Below, in pieces: positions 16,301-24,669 of a stretch of DNA of 64,000 bases. Where the stretch lies: assembly GCF_900316465.1 (NCBI RefSeq), contig NZ_ONDD01000002.1:104086-168085 (forward strand), given 5' to 3'. The stretch's first letter is position 1, and the number at the start of each line of letters is the position of its first letter. A program made the position numbers and the translations under genes. Source of the stretch: an uncultured Fibrobacter sp. (GTDB lineage: Bacteria; Fibrobacterota; Fibrobacteria; Fibrobacterales; Fibrobacteraceae). The notes below the pieces were generated by a model. That model searched no databases. It had not been told where the DNA came from and was given only the letters and a program-made list of their open reading frames with translations.

Positions 16301-19300
16301 CTTGCGGAACGAATTATGCCATTCATTTGGAGAAACGTAATATATCGCCTCATTGTGTGGCATTTATTCCGGATACTAGCTTGGAAGCCGAAAATGGTGG
16401 AACATACTCGCTTTATGGCTCGTTAAAGCGTAAAGCCTATAAGTTGTACGTGAAGACAGATGGCGCAGAAGGTGTGACAACTCAAATTTCCGTAAAAGAT
16501 GCTGAAGATGAATCTGCTCCATATACGGTGATTAGCTCTTCTTCTACAGAGAATGGTTACCAGGTTTACCAAGTGTATTCAAATTATCGTGTAAAGGCTG
16601 AGGCAAAAAACTATGGCTCGAATAAATTTACTTATTGGGGCTGTGCTGGTGTTGATTGTGAAGGTCATAAAGTTGACGATCATCCCGTTTCAGAGCCATA
16701 CCTGATTGGTGGGACAGATACCTTGACGGCATACTTTAATAAAAGAGATGAGCATTGCTTCTTTGATTCATTTGGAAATCACGTAAGTAGTAAAGGCGTG
16801 AATGAACCCCTTAGGATTTGGTGCCCAAACAATACTTATGAAAATTGTATTGACCGTTGTAAGAACGGATATCATTGTTCTGTAGGTGGAGAAGGTAGCG
16901 CTTACGAAGGTTATGACCCCGAAGCGAATTGGTTGCTTATTTACACCAATTCTGGTGCAAAAAGAACAAGCGAATGTTTAAAAAGGGTTCTGGGTATTTG
17001 TGTAAAACATGGACATGAATATCGCTCTTTTACACAGCCCTCCACTACCGGCGGAACCTTGGGAGAACTCATATTTGATGACGGCTTACTTCGAGCACCA
17101 GGAGCTTTTGATCTTGACATATTTAATGTGTTTGATAGTTATGCCCCAACAATGCTTCTGCATCGTGCTAAGGCAGGTACAAACGGAAAAATGTCCTTGA
17201 AAATGAAACTTCCGTTTGATGCAACGGCAATGTTGCAAAATGTTATGAATGATGGAGATGATTTAAATGATGGGGCTGTGCTTAGATCCGATGCTGGGGG
17301 CACGAGTTATTTGGCTGTAACCTTGTATAAGGCTTTTTATGTGGCTGATGGTGACTATGGTGCCAGGGTCCGTGTTTGCTATGTTGAAGGACAGGATAAT
17401 GATGGCTCCGATTGCCTTGATACGGAACTGACAAATAAGTTTAATGGTGGCTTTGTTCCTTTGTCGAGTCTAACGGACGTATCGATGAATATTACTTTAG
17501 AAGGAGCTTCGCTTACCGTTGATTTTGACTTTAATACGGCTCTCATTAGTGCCGGTTCTCACAATTTAGGTTTTGCATCGTTTGATTTGAGCAAGTTGCA
17601 TAATACGTCATTGTCTTATGGTGCTCCGGGGCATGAGTATATTGGCTTGAAAATGTTCAATGCGTTCTATCGCTATAAGGATATCTCTTGGACGTCTGAA
17701 ACCTATAGCAATGAGTGCTTTGATACTCCTCGAATCTATTGCTCTTTCGCAAACCAGTACATTGGCGGAACGGTGCCAAGGAATGAAAATGTCACCCCTT
17801 GGGTTGGTGCTTCTAGCTGGTTTAGCGAAAACAACTGCAAAACAATAAAATATTACTACAATGGTTGCGATATGGATGGTAGCTTGTATGCCAAGGATTT
17901 CAAATATCTTGGAAATGTATTGGATTGTTCTAGAGACCAAATAGGTGGCTTCTGGGATAAGGGTGGACAGTTGAATGGCTCTACCTATAATTTTGAAGAC
18001 CAAGGATACCACAAGATTGATACCTCGAAAACATTGTTTAGCCATTATAAATTAAGTGGTTATGCAAAAAATGCTACGGTTCAAATTACATGTGGCAGTA
18101 CCACCTATTCTTCGGATTGCGGACGTTTTTATGTGGGTGACATTATACCTTGTTCCAAACATGAACAATCCTTTGAACAAAGGAAAGAATGCTTTGCTGA
18201 CGATCCTTGCTATGTCAATATGCCCAATGGAGAATATGCAAATTTGAGGGACTCTAAAATCTCAATGGTCATTTCAGGATTGACAGGGTCCGTTAATGCG
18301 TATTTGATTGACCAAAATAATGTAGCTAGCGATCCATATCCCATAAATTCGAATGGAACTATCGAATTTTATGCCACGCAGGTTTCAGATAAGATGGGTT
18401 TTGATCCTCAAACGGTGACTGCTGTAAGGTTTGAAGGGACATCTAGCTTTACCGTTTCGGACTTGCAGAGCTATTGTGGTAATGCTCCAGGGCTTTTTGA
18501 TTGTACAGTAGCCTTTGATGGTAGTGGCTTTATAATTAATTCCACAATTACGAATACCATAAATGCGGCTAATGGTGGTTGTACCGTTTCTAATAACGAA
18601 AATGATGACTATCTTGAAGATGTAACTCAGGATTGCCCGGCGAATGGTTCGTTCTATGTGCCTGGGTCTAGTATTTATAGTGGTTTTGGTAATGATGAAA
18701 ATTCAAAGAATTATTCTTTTACCATTACGATGACCGATAAAGAAGGCGTTGTGACTACTTGTCAAACAAATACAGTAACGGTGAAAAAAACAACCATGTC
18801 GTGCTTGGTTGACGATGATGAAATTGATGCTGGTGAGAATTTACCGGCCTTTAAGTACTATCTGAAAGATTGTCCTTCGGGAGGCTGTAATGCGACTGTA
18901 GAACTTGTGGGTAAGGTAAACGCTCAGTCTGTAAATTACAGTAAAAATTGTACGGATGACATTTCTTGTGAGTACCAGAGCTGGACCCCTTCTGATATTA
19001 ACACCGTTGGGAATACAGAATTAACGTATCGATTGAGATATTCAACGTTGTCCGTTTGCGAAGCGACTGTTAAGGTGAACACGGTAACTTCGGCAGCGGC
19101 AACAAATTGCCGTGTAGAGAATGGGACGTTTATGGCTGACATAACGGGACCCTCGTCGGGAACTGCTTTGGCAAAGTTGTGGTATAACGATGTCCAAGGA
19201 AATGTCCTTGGCAGCGAATCGGTTACCTCTGCGTCAACATCCTTTACTCAAACATTAGATCTTGGCCCTGGATCTTATACCTTGGTGCTGACCTTAAATG

Positions 19301-20046
19301 GTGAACTTGCGTGTGGTGGAGCTGTAGCCTATGAAGTTTCCGGTTCTTCTACAAACAATTCTGGTAATCAGAATTCCGGCGATAACTCAGGTGAAAATTC
19401 TGGAGAAAATCAGAATCAAAACAACTCCAATTCAGTATCTGCAACCTGTTCGTATACAACGGATGAAACTACAGGTAGTGTTTCCTACACTATTTCTAGT
19501 GTTAGTGGTTGTGACAACAACGATTGTGTTGTAGTTGTGAAGAAGGGTGAAGTTGATGTTAATAAGGGATCGTCTTCTCTCGGAAATTCTGGTATGGGGC
19601 CTGTTGACATAGAAGAAAACGGAACTTATACTGTGTATTTAAATGGCTCTGCTATGGATAATTGCACATTTACTGTCACTATGGTCGAAAATAATAATAG
19701 TGGCGATAATAACAATGGTAATGGAAATAATGAAGGCGATGAAACTCCTAGCGAGAATCTGAAGCCAGTAAGTCTTTCATGTGTGAACAGCATTGGAAAT
19801 GGAACTGAAATTCCGAGTGGGACAAGAACGATTAATTGCCATGATGCTGCGAATTGTACAGCAGTTAGTGTAAAATGTTGTCCGAAGAAAGATTGTGACA
19901 ATGGCACTTCTTCAAAATGGAGTGTTGGAAAACAAGAGCAGTCAACAACTCCGAGACTGTATAATAATTCTTTCTCGTGTACAAATGGTAAATCTATAAC
20001 TATTACAAGTGCTGGTGATTTGAAATGTATGCTAACCAATAATTAG
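13393..20046 (+). CDS. Giant PilX-like minor pilin / surface protein, 2217 residues
   Basis: Begins like a PilX minor pilin: KKG|VSLVTVLLFMLIATIAATATY is a cleavage site plus membrane helix, then SRMNVAEAQQASKAGLDAVRAWM, as in PilX proteins that have lost Glu5. Ordinary PilX proteins have 150-250 residues, so about 2000 are extra. Residues about 180-300 carry repeated 'GGDVYIGENI / GNLTVAGNLQ' turns suggesting a beta-solenoid or bactofilin-like fold. Later parts contain many Cys, an InlB-repeat-like stretch (FTYWGCAG ... TLTAYF, near residues 1070-1110), and an Asn/Ser/Gly/Glu linker near residue 1990. It is probably exposed on a pilus or pseudopilus and may act in adhesion; no catalytic motif was seen. 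Confidence 0.75.
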   Translation: MFNKKGVSLVTVLLFMLIATIAATATYKWLSSAQGSSASRMNVAEAQQASKAGLDAVRAWMTYHANDVGAVIRQYIDGGKKPVRLDAVVKAFGSHKQDYSVWLTGADVAAAPYRLKITSVGTARGGAATYSENSILKVNGLYRVKIPEKLMGLHFNDPFAGGHAGITSNDFLQSGLITGDFSANNTPVIDSKMVITGDAVYGGDITHGGDVYIGENITAPAAITIGSNNPHILDTLVAYVGGNITCASGQPITVYGDLYIGGSVSGCNIDVKGNLTVAGNLQVAANSNSAYISVDGNMVFTETGSLDYNLDGTSFNRYSSITVGGNLYLPKTIEAHCTAGGQCGDLDKDKKIEVAGKVYQYSGTTYYKILYQNSDESEVGIYKNTTVQNSIYDSDDYNKKHRIASISASSFETQTISSWDKDDDVLKNVSGKYWTKIEKMNAYGRLIVDDAIPQPLLVDHENAWKAQVANEHCAGIDDDGDFYMDDAAIDALNLCYTTVSQSQLYNGFLVIRWNNTDNKHSTHTLDHKFVLYSTEVLENNPVLPATSANGMVFLYLEQGAGRTYADGGDHNYVVISRGDIEEINGLILNGTMILEQGSSLLKTQGGTRLEFDQKVVSTMISAGLIRENPEFTRLVDPTAEPAAAAAGNGGVYDDYYVSTAPQLNITLESQYKNKEIDPATLDESKRTDIQASLLVMPRIIYVTQDLVGKLSDYYNVLRLNKAVYNGEGAVACAPAGLSPVLTYDGTVMVPEEIYTCNYQSEYGDNPFYVVVSGRRGQTPAVSFEEPNWAQISAGGSPATINMRVQQATGSATMYVGVNVYNLPESWTLYAEPGVVPQAVTSGVDGMRSYLVTFNATNATKPLFKISAPANAEAATVHFELAEPLSGCVVGSPATYEVSVSGSATINRVAIPATYCAGTGHANITGSDNNSYNCASVASLDWPNCGSLQTGVWVYPYCNSLTTVTDNSSWTCGTNYAIHLEKRNISPHCVAFIPDTSLEAENGGTYSLYGSLKRKAYKLYVKTDGAEGVTTQISVKDAEDESAPYTVISSSSTENGYQVYQVYSNYRVKAEAKNYGSNKFTYWGCAGVDCEGHKVDDHPVSEPYLIGGTDTLTAYFNKRDEHCFFDSFGNHVSSKGVNEPLRIWCPNNTYENCIDRCKNGYHCSVGGEGSAYEGYDPEANWLLIYTNSGAKRTSECLKRVLGICVKHGHEYRSFTQPSTTGGTLGELIFDDGLLRAPGAFDLDIFNVFDSYAPTMLLHRAKAGTNGKMSLKMKLPFDATAMLQNVMNDGDDLNDGAVLRSDAGGTSYLAVTLYKAFYVADGDYGARVRVCYVEGQDNDGSDCLDTELTNKFNGGFVPLSSLTDVSMNITLEGASLTVDFDFNTALISAGSHNLGFASFDLSKLHNTSLSYGAPGHEYIGLKMFNAFYRYKDISWTSETYSNECFDTPRIYCSFANQYIGGTVPRNENVTPWVGASSWFSENNCKTIKYYYNGCDMDGSLYAKDFKYLGNVLDCSRDQIGGFWDKGGQLNGSTYNFEDQGYHKIDTSKTLFSHYKLSGYAKNATVQITCGSTTYSSDCGRFYVGDIIPCSKHEQSFEQRKECFADDPCYVNMPNGEYANLRDSKISMVISGLTGSVNAYLIDQNNVASDPYPINSNGTIEFYATQVSDKMGFDPQTVTAVRFEGTSSFTVSDLQSYCGNAPGLFDCTVAFDGSGFIINSTITNTINAANGGCTVSNNENDDYLEDVTQDCPANGSFYVPGSSIYSGFGNDENSKNYSFTITMTDKEGVVTTCQTNTVTVKKTTMSCLVDDDEIDAGENLPAFKYYLKDCPSGGCNATVELVGKVNAQSVNYSKNCTDDISCEYQSWTPSDINTVGNTELTYRLRYSTLSVCEATVKVNTVTSAAATNCRVENGTFMADITGPSSGTALAKLWYNDVQGNVLGSESVTSASTSFTQTLDLGPGSYTLVLTLNGELACGGAVAYEVSGSSTNNSGNQNSGDNSGENSGENQNQNNSNSVSATCSYTTDETTGSVSYTISSVSGCDNNDCVVVVKKGEVDVNKGSSSLGNSGMGPVDIEENGTYTVYLNGSAMDNCTFTVTMVENNNSGDNNNGNGNNEGDETPSENLKPVSLSCVNSIGNGTEIPSGTRTINCHDAANCTAVSVKCCPKKDCDNGTSSKWSVGKQEQSTTPRLYNNSFSCTNGKSITITSAGDLKCMLTNN

Positions 20047-20068
20047 TGGCTGGCAAAACTCTAAAATT

Positions 20069-20105
20069 AAACCCGGACTGCATAAATGCTGTTCGGGTTT
20101 ATTTT
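20069..20105. terminator. Terminator between the giant pilin and DJ-1 genes
   Basis: Ten-base arms 20069-20078 and 20091-20100 with one G-U pair, then ATTTT on the plus side and TTTAATTTT on the minus side. It probably serves both convergent genes. Confidence 0.8.
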
Positions 20106-20125
20106 GTGAAAAAAAATTGAACGCC

Positions 20126-20671
20126 TTAGCGGGCAACCACCTGCTCACGAATCTTTTCGCAGATTTCGCGACCCGCTACTTGAGCGAGGCTTTCGAAGGC
20201 GAATTCTTCAGCAGAGCCGGCACCGCGGCTGGTAATCAACTTGCCGTCGACCACCACGCGGTCGGTCAGGTACTGCTTGCAGACGAGGTCGCCTTCGCAG
20301 CCCGGGAAACAAGTGCACTTGCGGTCCTTGAGGATTCCGGCCTTCGAAAGCACCAGAGGGGCAGCGCAGATGGCGAAAATCCACTTGCCTTGAGCATCAA
20401 ACTGCTTGATGGTTGCTTCGACAGCAGCACTTGCCGCGAGATTCTTGACGCCCAGACCCCCGCCAGGGAGGTAAATGGCATCAAACTGTGCAAGGTCGGC
20501 GTCCTTCAGCAGAATATCTGCTTGAATACGGAGCCCGAGCTTACCCGTTACGGACAAACTGTCGCTAATGGATGCGAGGGTCACATTCAGGCCGCCACGC
20601 TGCCAGTAGTCAAAGGGGGTGGCGAATTCGGTTTCTTCGAAACCATCTGCCATCAAGAATAAGATCTGCAT
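20126..20671 (-). CDS. DJ-1/PfpI family protein (YajL-like)
   Basis: A 181-residue cytoplasmic flavodoxin-like protein of the DJ-1 subfamily. The nucleophile-elbow cysteine is C102 in FAICAAP, the conserved acidic partner lies in DGFEETEF (residue 14-16), and YLPGGGLGVKNLA and ITSRGAGSAEEFAFE are typical of DJ-1/YajL. Members have been linked to oxidative stress protection, chaperone activity or deglycation; the exact role is debated. It lies downstream of sufB with a terminator-like repeat in between, so it is probably expressed separately. Confidence 0.9.
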   Translation of the reverse strand: MQILFLMADGFEETEFATPFDYWQRGGLNVTLASISDSLSVTGKLGLRIQADILLKDADLAQFDAIYLPGGGLGVKNLAASAAVEATIKQFDAQGKWIFAICAAPLVLSKAGILKDRKCTCFPGCEGDLVCKQYLTDRVVVDGKLITSRGAGSAEEFAFESLAQVAGREICEKIREQVVAR

Positions 20672-20713
20672 AAAACCTCCGTGAAAGGATGTTCAAAAGG
20701 TAATAAAAAAAAG

Positions 20714-20738
20714 ATGCCGGATTGGGGCCGGCATGACA
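20714..20738 (-). repeat. TGTCAT hairpin repeat D, terminator of sufB
   Basis: On the minus strand TGTCAT leads into a 7-base stem (20714-20720 with 20728-20734, 7-base loop) followed by CTTTTTTTT. It is a TGTCAT repeat that also has the form of an intrinsic terminator for sufB. Confidence 0.75.
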
Positions 20739-20753
20739 AGTTTTTTGAGGCTG

Positions 20754-22169
20754 CTACCCGACGCTGTGTTCTAGCTTTAAAGTCAGCAACTGGCGAGCTT
20801 CCGTGGCGAATTCACCAGGGAGTTCCTTGAATACGTCTTTGCAGAATCCGCCGACCATTGCCTGGATGGCGTCTTCGCGCTTGATGCCGCGGCTTTCGAA
20901 GTAGAAAAGCTGGTCTTTGCTAATGCGGCTGGTGGTTGCTTCGTGTTCGGTGGTGGAACTTGCGTTTGCGACGGTGATATACGGGAACGTGTGTGCCGCA
21001 CTCTTGTCGCCCACGAGCATGCTGTCGCACTGCGTGTAGTTGCGGGCACCCGTGGCCGACTTGTGAATGTTCACTTCGCCGCGGTAGGCGTTGCTAGAAT
21101 AGTCGGCACTGATGCCCTTGCTGATAATCGTGCTCTTGGTGTTCTTGCCTATGTGGATCATCTTGGTGCCGGTATCGGCCTGCATGTGCCCGTTGGTGAG
21201 GGCCACGCTGTAGAATTCTCCGACGGAATTATCGCCCAGCAGCACGCAGCTCGGATACTTCCACGTGATGGCAGAGCCCGTTTCGACCTGCGTCCAGCTG
21301 ATGCGGCTGTTCTTGCCGGCACACTTTCCGCGCTTCGTGACAAAGTTGTACACGCCGCCGGCTCCCGTTTCGCGGTCGCCCGCGTACCAGTTCTGCACGG
21401 TGGAATACTTGATGCTGGCGTTGTCCTTCGCCACCAGTTCCACGATAGCGCTGTGCAACTGCTTGCTGCTGAATTCCGGCGCCGTGCAACCTTCCAGGTA
21501 GCTGACGCTCGCACCTTCATCAGCGATGATCAAGGTGCGTTCGAACTGGCCAGCTTCCTTGTTGTTGATGCGGAAGTAGGTGGAAAGATCCATCGGGCAC
21601 TTGACTCCAGGCGGAATGTACACAAAGCTTCCGTCGCCAAAGACCGCGCTGTTCAGTGCTGCAAAATAGTTGTCGCCTGCAGGCACGACCGAGCCCAGGT
21701 ATTCCTCAATCAGTTCGGGATATTCCTTGATGGCGTCGCTAATGCTGCAGAACAGAATGCCCATTTCCATGAGCTTGCGCTTATGGCTGGTGTAAATGCT
21801 GACCGAGTCAAAGACCGCGTCCACAGCCACGTTGGCAAGACGCTTCTGTTCGTCGAGCGGAATGCCGAGCTTTTCGAAGGTGGCCAAGAGTTCCGGGTCT
21901 ACGTCTTCAATCTTTTCGTGGCTTTTCTTGGTCTTCGGGGCGGAGTAGTAGACGATGTCTTGCAAATCGACCGGAGCAAAACTCAGTTCGCCCCAGTTCG
22001 GCTGCTCCATGGTCTTGAGCTTTTCATACGCTTTCAGTCGGAAATCGAGCATGAACTGCGGTTCACCACGGAGCTTGGACGCCCTGCGGATGACATCTTC
22101 GTTCAGACCTTTCTCGAAGGCCTCGTTCTCGATATCCGTTACAAAACCGTATTTGTAGTTTTCGCTCAT
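20754..22169 (-). CDS. sufB: Fe-S cluster assembly scaffold protein SufB
   Basis: A 471-residue cytoplasmic protein of the SufBCD complex, which builds iron-sulfur clusters. Family segments are YIPPGVKCPMDLSTYFRIN, EGCTAPEFSSKQLHSA, VQNWYAGD, KNSRISWTQVETGSAITWKYPS and the C-terminal RGI-type core TTEHEATTSRISKDQLFYFESRGI. The conserved region around the active-site Cys (EGCTAP) is intact. The ATG at 22169 is preceded by GGAA; an upstream in-frame extension reads through non-coding sequence. sufC, sufD and sufS are not next to it: on one side a terminator and DJ-1, on the other a divergent gene. So sufB is an isolated gene here. Confidence 0.95.
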   Translation of the reverse strand: MSENYKYGFVTDIENEAFEKGLNEDVIRRASKLRGEPQFMLDFRLKAYEKLKTMEQPNWGELSFAPVDLQDIVYYSAPKTKKSHEKIEDVDPELLATFEKLGIPLDEQKRLANVAVDAVFDSVSIYTSHKRKLMEMGILFCSISDAIKEYPELIEEYLGSVVPAGDNYFAALNSAVFGDGSFVYIPPGVKCPMDLSTYFRINNKEAGQFERTLIIADEGASVSYLEGCTAPEFSSKQLHSAIVELVAKDNASIKYSTVQNWYAGDRETGAGGVYNFVTKRGKCAGKNSRISWTQVETGSAITWKYPSCVLLGDNSVGEFYSVALTNGHMQADTGTKMIHIGKNTKSTIISKGISADYSSNAYRGEVNIHKSATGARNYTQCDSMLVGDKSAAHTFPYITVANASSTTEHEATTSRISKDQLFYFESRGIKREDAIQAMVGGFCKDVFKELPGEFATEARQLLTLKLEHSVG

Positions 22170-22279
22170 TTTATTCCTTTTTTGCGCGTGCAAATTTAGA
22201 AAAAGATGCGTGATGCGTCCACTGCAATGGTGCAAATTGTCATAATGAAGACTCCCTACACGCAATTCCGCAAAAAATG

Positions 22280-22310
22280 AATACTGAAAATGACAATTTT
22301 TGTCAGTATT
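22280..22310. promoter_or_regulatory. Inverted repeat between sufB and the divergent small ORF
   Basis: AATACTGA at 22280-22287 is the exact inverse of TCAGTATT at 22303-22310. A second pair, TGACA (22291-22295) and TGTCA (22301-22305), overlaps it, so two alternative hairpins or a nested operator are possible. It lies 111 bases upstream of sufB and 39 bases upstream of the small ORF. Confidence 0.5.
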
Positions 22311-22348
22311 TTATAGGTATATTTGTTTGCGTAAAAAAGAGGTAAATT

Positions 22349-22525
22349 ATGAATCATTTTAGCATCGCAAACAACAATATCCTGTTTTCCGCACTCCTGA
22401 TGCTTGCTCCGGCTGTGTTTGGAGTCATGTTCTATGGTTCTGGTAGTGTTGTCGCGTCGGTATCGGCCGCAATTGCTTACTTGAGCCTGGTCATCGGGGA
22501 ACGGCTGGATGGCAAATCGTACTGA
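22349..22525 (+). CDS. Small predicted membrane peptide, 58 residues
   Basis: A 58-residue frame starting MNHFSIANNN and containing two hydrophobic stretches (ILFSALLMLAPAVFGVMFY and VVASVSAAIAYLSLVIG) separated by GSGS. It probably makes a helical hairpin in the inner membrane. An AAGAGG site lies six bases before the ATG. No family is recognised. It is 48 bases upstream of the secreted 608-residue protein and could share its transcript, or it may be independent and divergent from sufB. Confidence 0.6.
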   Translation: MNHFSIANNNILFSALLMLAPAVFGVMFYGSGSVVASVSAAIAYLSLVIGERLDGKSY

Positions 22526-22573
22526 TTTTTGTAAGTTTGTTTATACAAACTGCAAAAAGAAGGACGAGAATAA

Positions 22574-24400
22574 ATGAATAGAGTGTTATTGGGCCTAGCG
22601 TCATTGCTTGCGGCATCCACTTCGTTTGGCTTTGAAACCTGGCTTGGGGTGTATCAGCATAGTTCTGTCAATACGGAACTCGGAAATGCAACCGAAACGG
22701 AAGGTCGCTGGTTCGTTATAAGTGATTCTATAGATGGTGGAGAATCAAGTATTATCTGGCCTGCAGAATTAGGAAACGAATATAGCCCCACAGATGTGAC
22801 TCCAGTACTAGAGCGTTGTGATGGTCTTTGCGGAACCGCCATGCTAGAAAAAGGGTTTGATTATCCTTATGCGATGGTTGCCTTCAACGTCGTGGGACAA
22901 ACGTCCGATACGGATACGACTTCGGCTTCGGGAGATGCTTCTAATTGGGGTGGCCTTTGTATTACATATCGCTCGACTGCGAGAACGACTCTTCAGTTAG
23001 GTCTTGGCGAAAAAGTCGACCATGATATGGAATATGGAAATCCGTATGTGACGCTCCCTGTAACAAATAAAGATACCAGTCTGCAGTTTAAGTGGAGTGA
23101 TTTTAAGCAGCCTACTTGGGTATCTAATAAAGGTTTGCATATCAGTGGTGAAGATGCAGTAAAGCAGCTTGTTGCAATTCATTTTAGAATGCAAGATGTT
23201 GTCGGCACCTATGATTTTAACATTTGCGCAATTGGCCCCTATAATGGTGGTTGCCCTGAACGCTGTTCTGAAATCGTTTCGCAGCGATGGCTTTCTCATG
23301 ATAGCATCACTATTTCTGATATTCCTGATCAGCCATATACGGGGGATTCCATTTGCCCTGAGGTCGTGATTACGGATCACCATAAATTCGACTCGATGAA
23401 TGCTGAAGATCGACTAGTCTTGGGTTCCGATTATACCGTCAAATGCGAAAACAATGTTGGTGTCGGTACAGCCCGTATGACCATATTTGCAAACAATAAG
23501 GATTATTACGGTGTCGCCGTCAGGAACTTCAAAATCGTTGATGCTGTTCAGTATTTTGGCGCTCTCTCGGTCCATAAGAATCAAATAGAGACTTGGGCTG
23601 TTATCGATGGCGATTATGATGGTAAAGATACGGTTAAAGTGGATAGTCCAATTAAGGTGAATCGTGTTGCGATTAAACGCAAATTTACGCGCGATGCTTA
23701 TTCTACGATTATGTTCCCGTTCGATGTCAACACTGACATCCTGTATGGTGTAGCTAAAGTTCTTGCCTTTGCGGGAATTTCACAGGATTCCGTGACTGGT
23801 GCGGAACAGGTTGAGGTGGATGAATTGTGGGATTGGTATGGATCTTTTGATTCTTTCACTTTGAAGGCGAATACTCCCTATATCATCAAGACAAGCGATT
23901 CCTACATTGCTGTTCAGAAGGCTGTCACGATTGAAAAAACGACGGAAGGGCTCAACGTGGGCGAAGTTACACCGTGGGAGTTCCGCGGCACATACTCGTA
24001 TAAAACTTGGGACGAAGATGAACTGAAATACAGATCGGTCTATGGCTTTGCCGCTAGAGAAGAGGGCGATTACGCAATAGGTGATTTTGTCAAGGTGGGA
24101 GCTGGGGCTTCAATCAATCCCATGCGCGCTTATATCGTGTTCAATCCGCCGAAGCCCTTGAAAGGTGCGCAGATTTCTTCGAGCGAAAAGGAGGCTCTGA
24201 TACAGTCGCTGCCCGAAAATATGGAAGTGGTTGTTGTTAATAAGGACGGTGAACAGACAACGGTTATCGGCACGCTTAATACGCGTACGGGTGTAATCCG
24301 TATGAGTCGTGAACATCAGTCGTATGATCTTAATGGTCGTAATTTGAAGGGCAAGCCCAAAGCCAATGGCGCTTACTATGGCAAAAAAACTAAGTTTTAA
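22574..24400 (+). CDS. Secreted multi-domain protein of unknown function
   Basis: A 608-residue protein with a signal peptide ending about residue 20 (TSFGFE). Residues about 30-240 form a beta-rich, Trp-containing domain (for example SNWGGLCITYRSTA) of the kind seen in carbohydrate-binding modules of fibrolytic bacteria. Residues about 250-320 resemble an Ig-like MBG module (PYTGDSICPEVVI ... GTARMTIFANNKDYYG). The C-terminal end SYDLNGRNLKGKPKANGAYY has the layout of sorting or anchoring tails common in Fibrobacter and Bacteroidetes secreted proteins. GGACGAG precedes the start. A 43-residue peptide gene follows 17 bases later. Its precise role is unknown. Confidence 0.7.
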   Translation: MNRVLLGLASLLAASTSFGFETWLGVYQHSSVNTELGNATETEGRWFVISDSIDGGESSIIWPAELGNEYSPTDVTPVLERCDGLCGTAMLEKGFDYPYAMVAFNVVGQTSDTDTTSASGDASNWGGLCITYRSTARTTLQLGLGEKVDHDMEYGNPYVTLPVTNKDTSLQFKWSDFKQPTWVSNKGLHISGEDAVKQLVAIHFRMQDVVGTYDFNICAIGPYNGGCPERCSEIVSQRWLSHDSITISDIPDQPYTGDSICPEVVITDHHKFDSMNAEDRLVLGSDYTVKCENNVGVGTARMTIFANNKDYYGVAVRNFKIVDAVQYFGALSVHKNQIETWAVIDGDYDGKDTVKVDSPIKVNRVAIKRKFTRDAYSTIMFPFDVNTDILYGVAKVLAFAGISQDSVTGAEQVEVDELWDWYGSFDSFTLKANTPYIIKTSDSYIAVQKAVTIEKTTEGLNVGEVTPWEFRGTYSYKTWDEDELKYRSVYGFAAREEGDYAIGDFVKVGAGASINPMRAYIVFNPPKPLKGAQISSSEKEALIQSLPENMEVVVVNKDGEQTTVIGTLNTRTGVIRMSREHQSYDLNGRNLKGKPKANGAYYGKKTKF

Positions 24401-24417
24401 AAACAGGAGGAACAAAT

Positions 24418-24549
24418 ATGGAAAATAAAAAAGAATATCGTGTGCCTGAAATGAAAGAGGTTATTCTCAAGCGTCAAGAATCCTTGTTACAGAGCAGTTA
24501 TGCTGGACCGCTTGGCATGCTTGACGAAACATCTAAGCATGATGCCTAA
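24418..24549 (+). CDS. Short peptide of 43 residues, precursor-like
   Basis: Frame starting MENKKEYRVPEMKEVILKR and ending in a Ser/Gly-containing tail (LLQSSYAGPLGML...). A near-perfect AGGAGG lies nine bases upstream and a strong terminator follows, so it is very probably translated. The layout 'K-E-Y-x-V-P-E-M-x-x-V' followed by 'LLxSS' is similar to short peptides of unknown function common in Bacteroidetes, some of which are annotated as natural-product precursors. No maturation enzyme is seen nearby. It follows the secreted protein gene by 17 bases and is likely cotranscribed. Confidence 0.65.
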   Translation: MENKKEYRVPEMKEVILKRQESLLQSSYAGPLGMLDETSKHDA

Positions 24550-24574
24550 GATGTAGAAACTCAATTAAAAACGA

Positions 24575-24603
24575 AGCCCCGGATGAAAATCCGGGGCTGT
24601 TTT
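24575..24603 (+). terminator. Terminator after the 43-residue peptide gene
   Basis: A perfect 10-base stem (24575-24584 with 24589-24598), GAAA tetraloop, then GTTTT. Confidence 0.9.
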
Positions 24604-24669
24604 AATGCCTTTTAGAAATGGAACGGGTTGATTAGCGTCTTCTGAATGCCATTTGCTAATGCTGTCGCA

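Noticed and set aside
20943..22199. 418-codon plus-strand frame opposite sufB
   Set aside because: sufB is unmistakable on the other strand; the frame is a codon-bias artefact.
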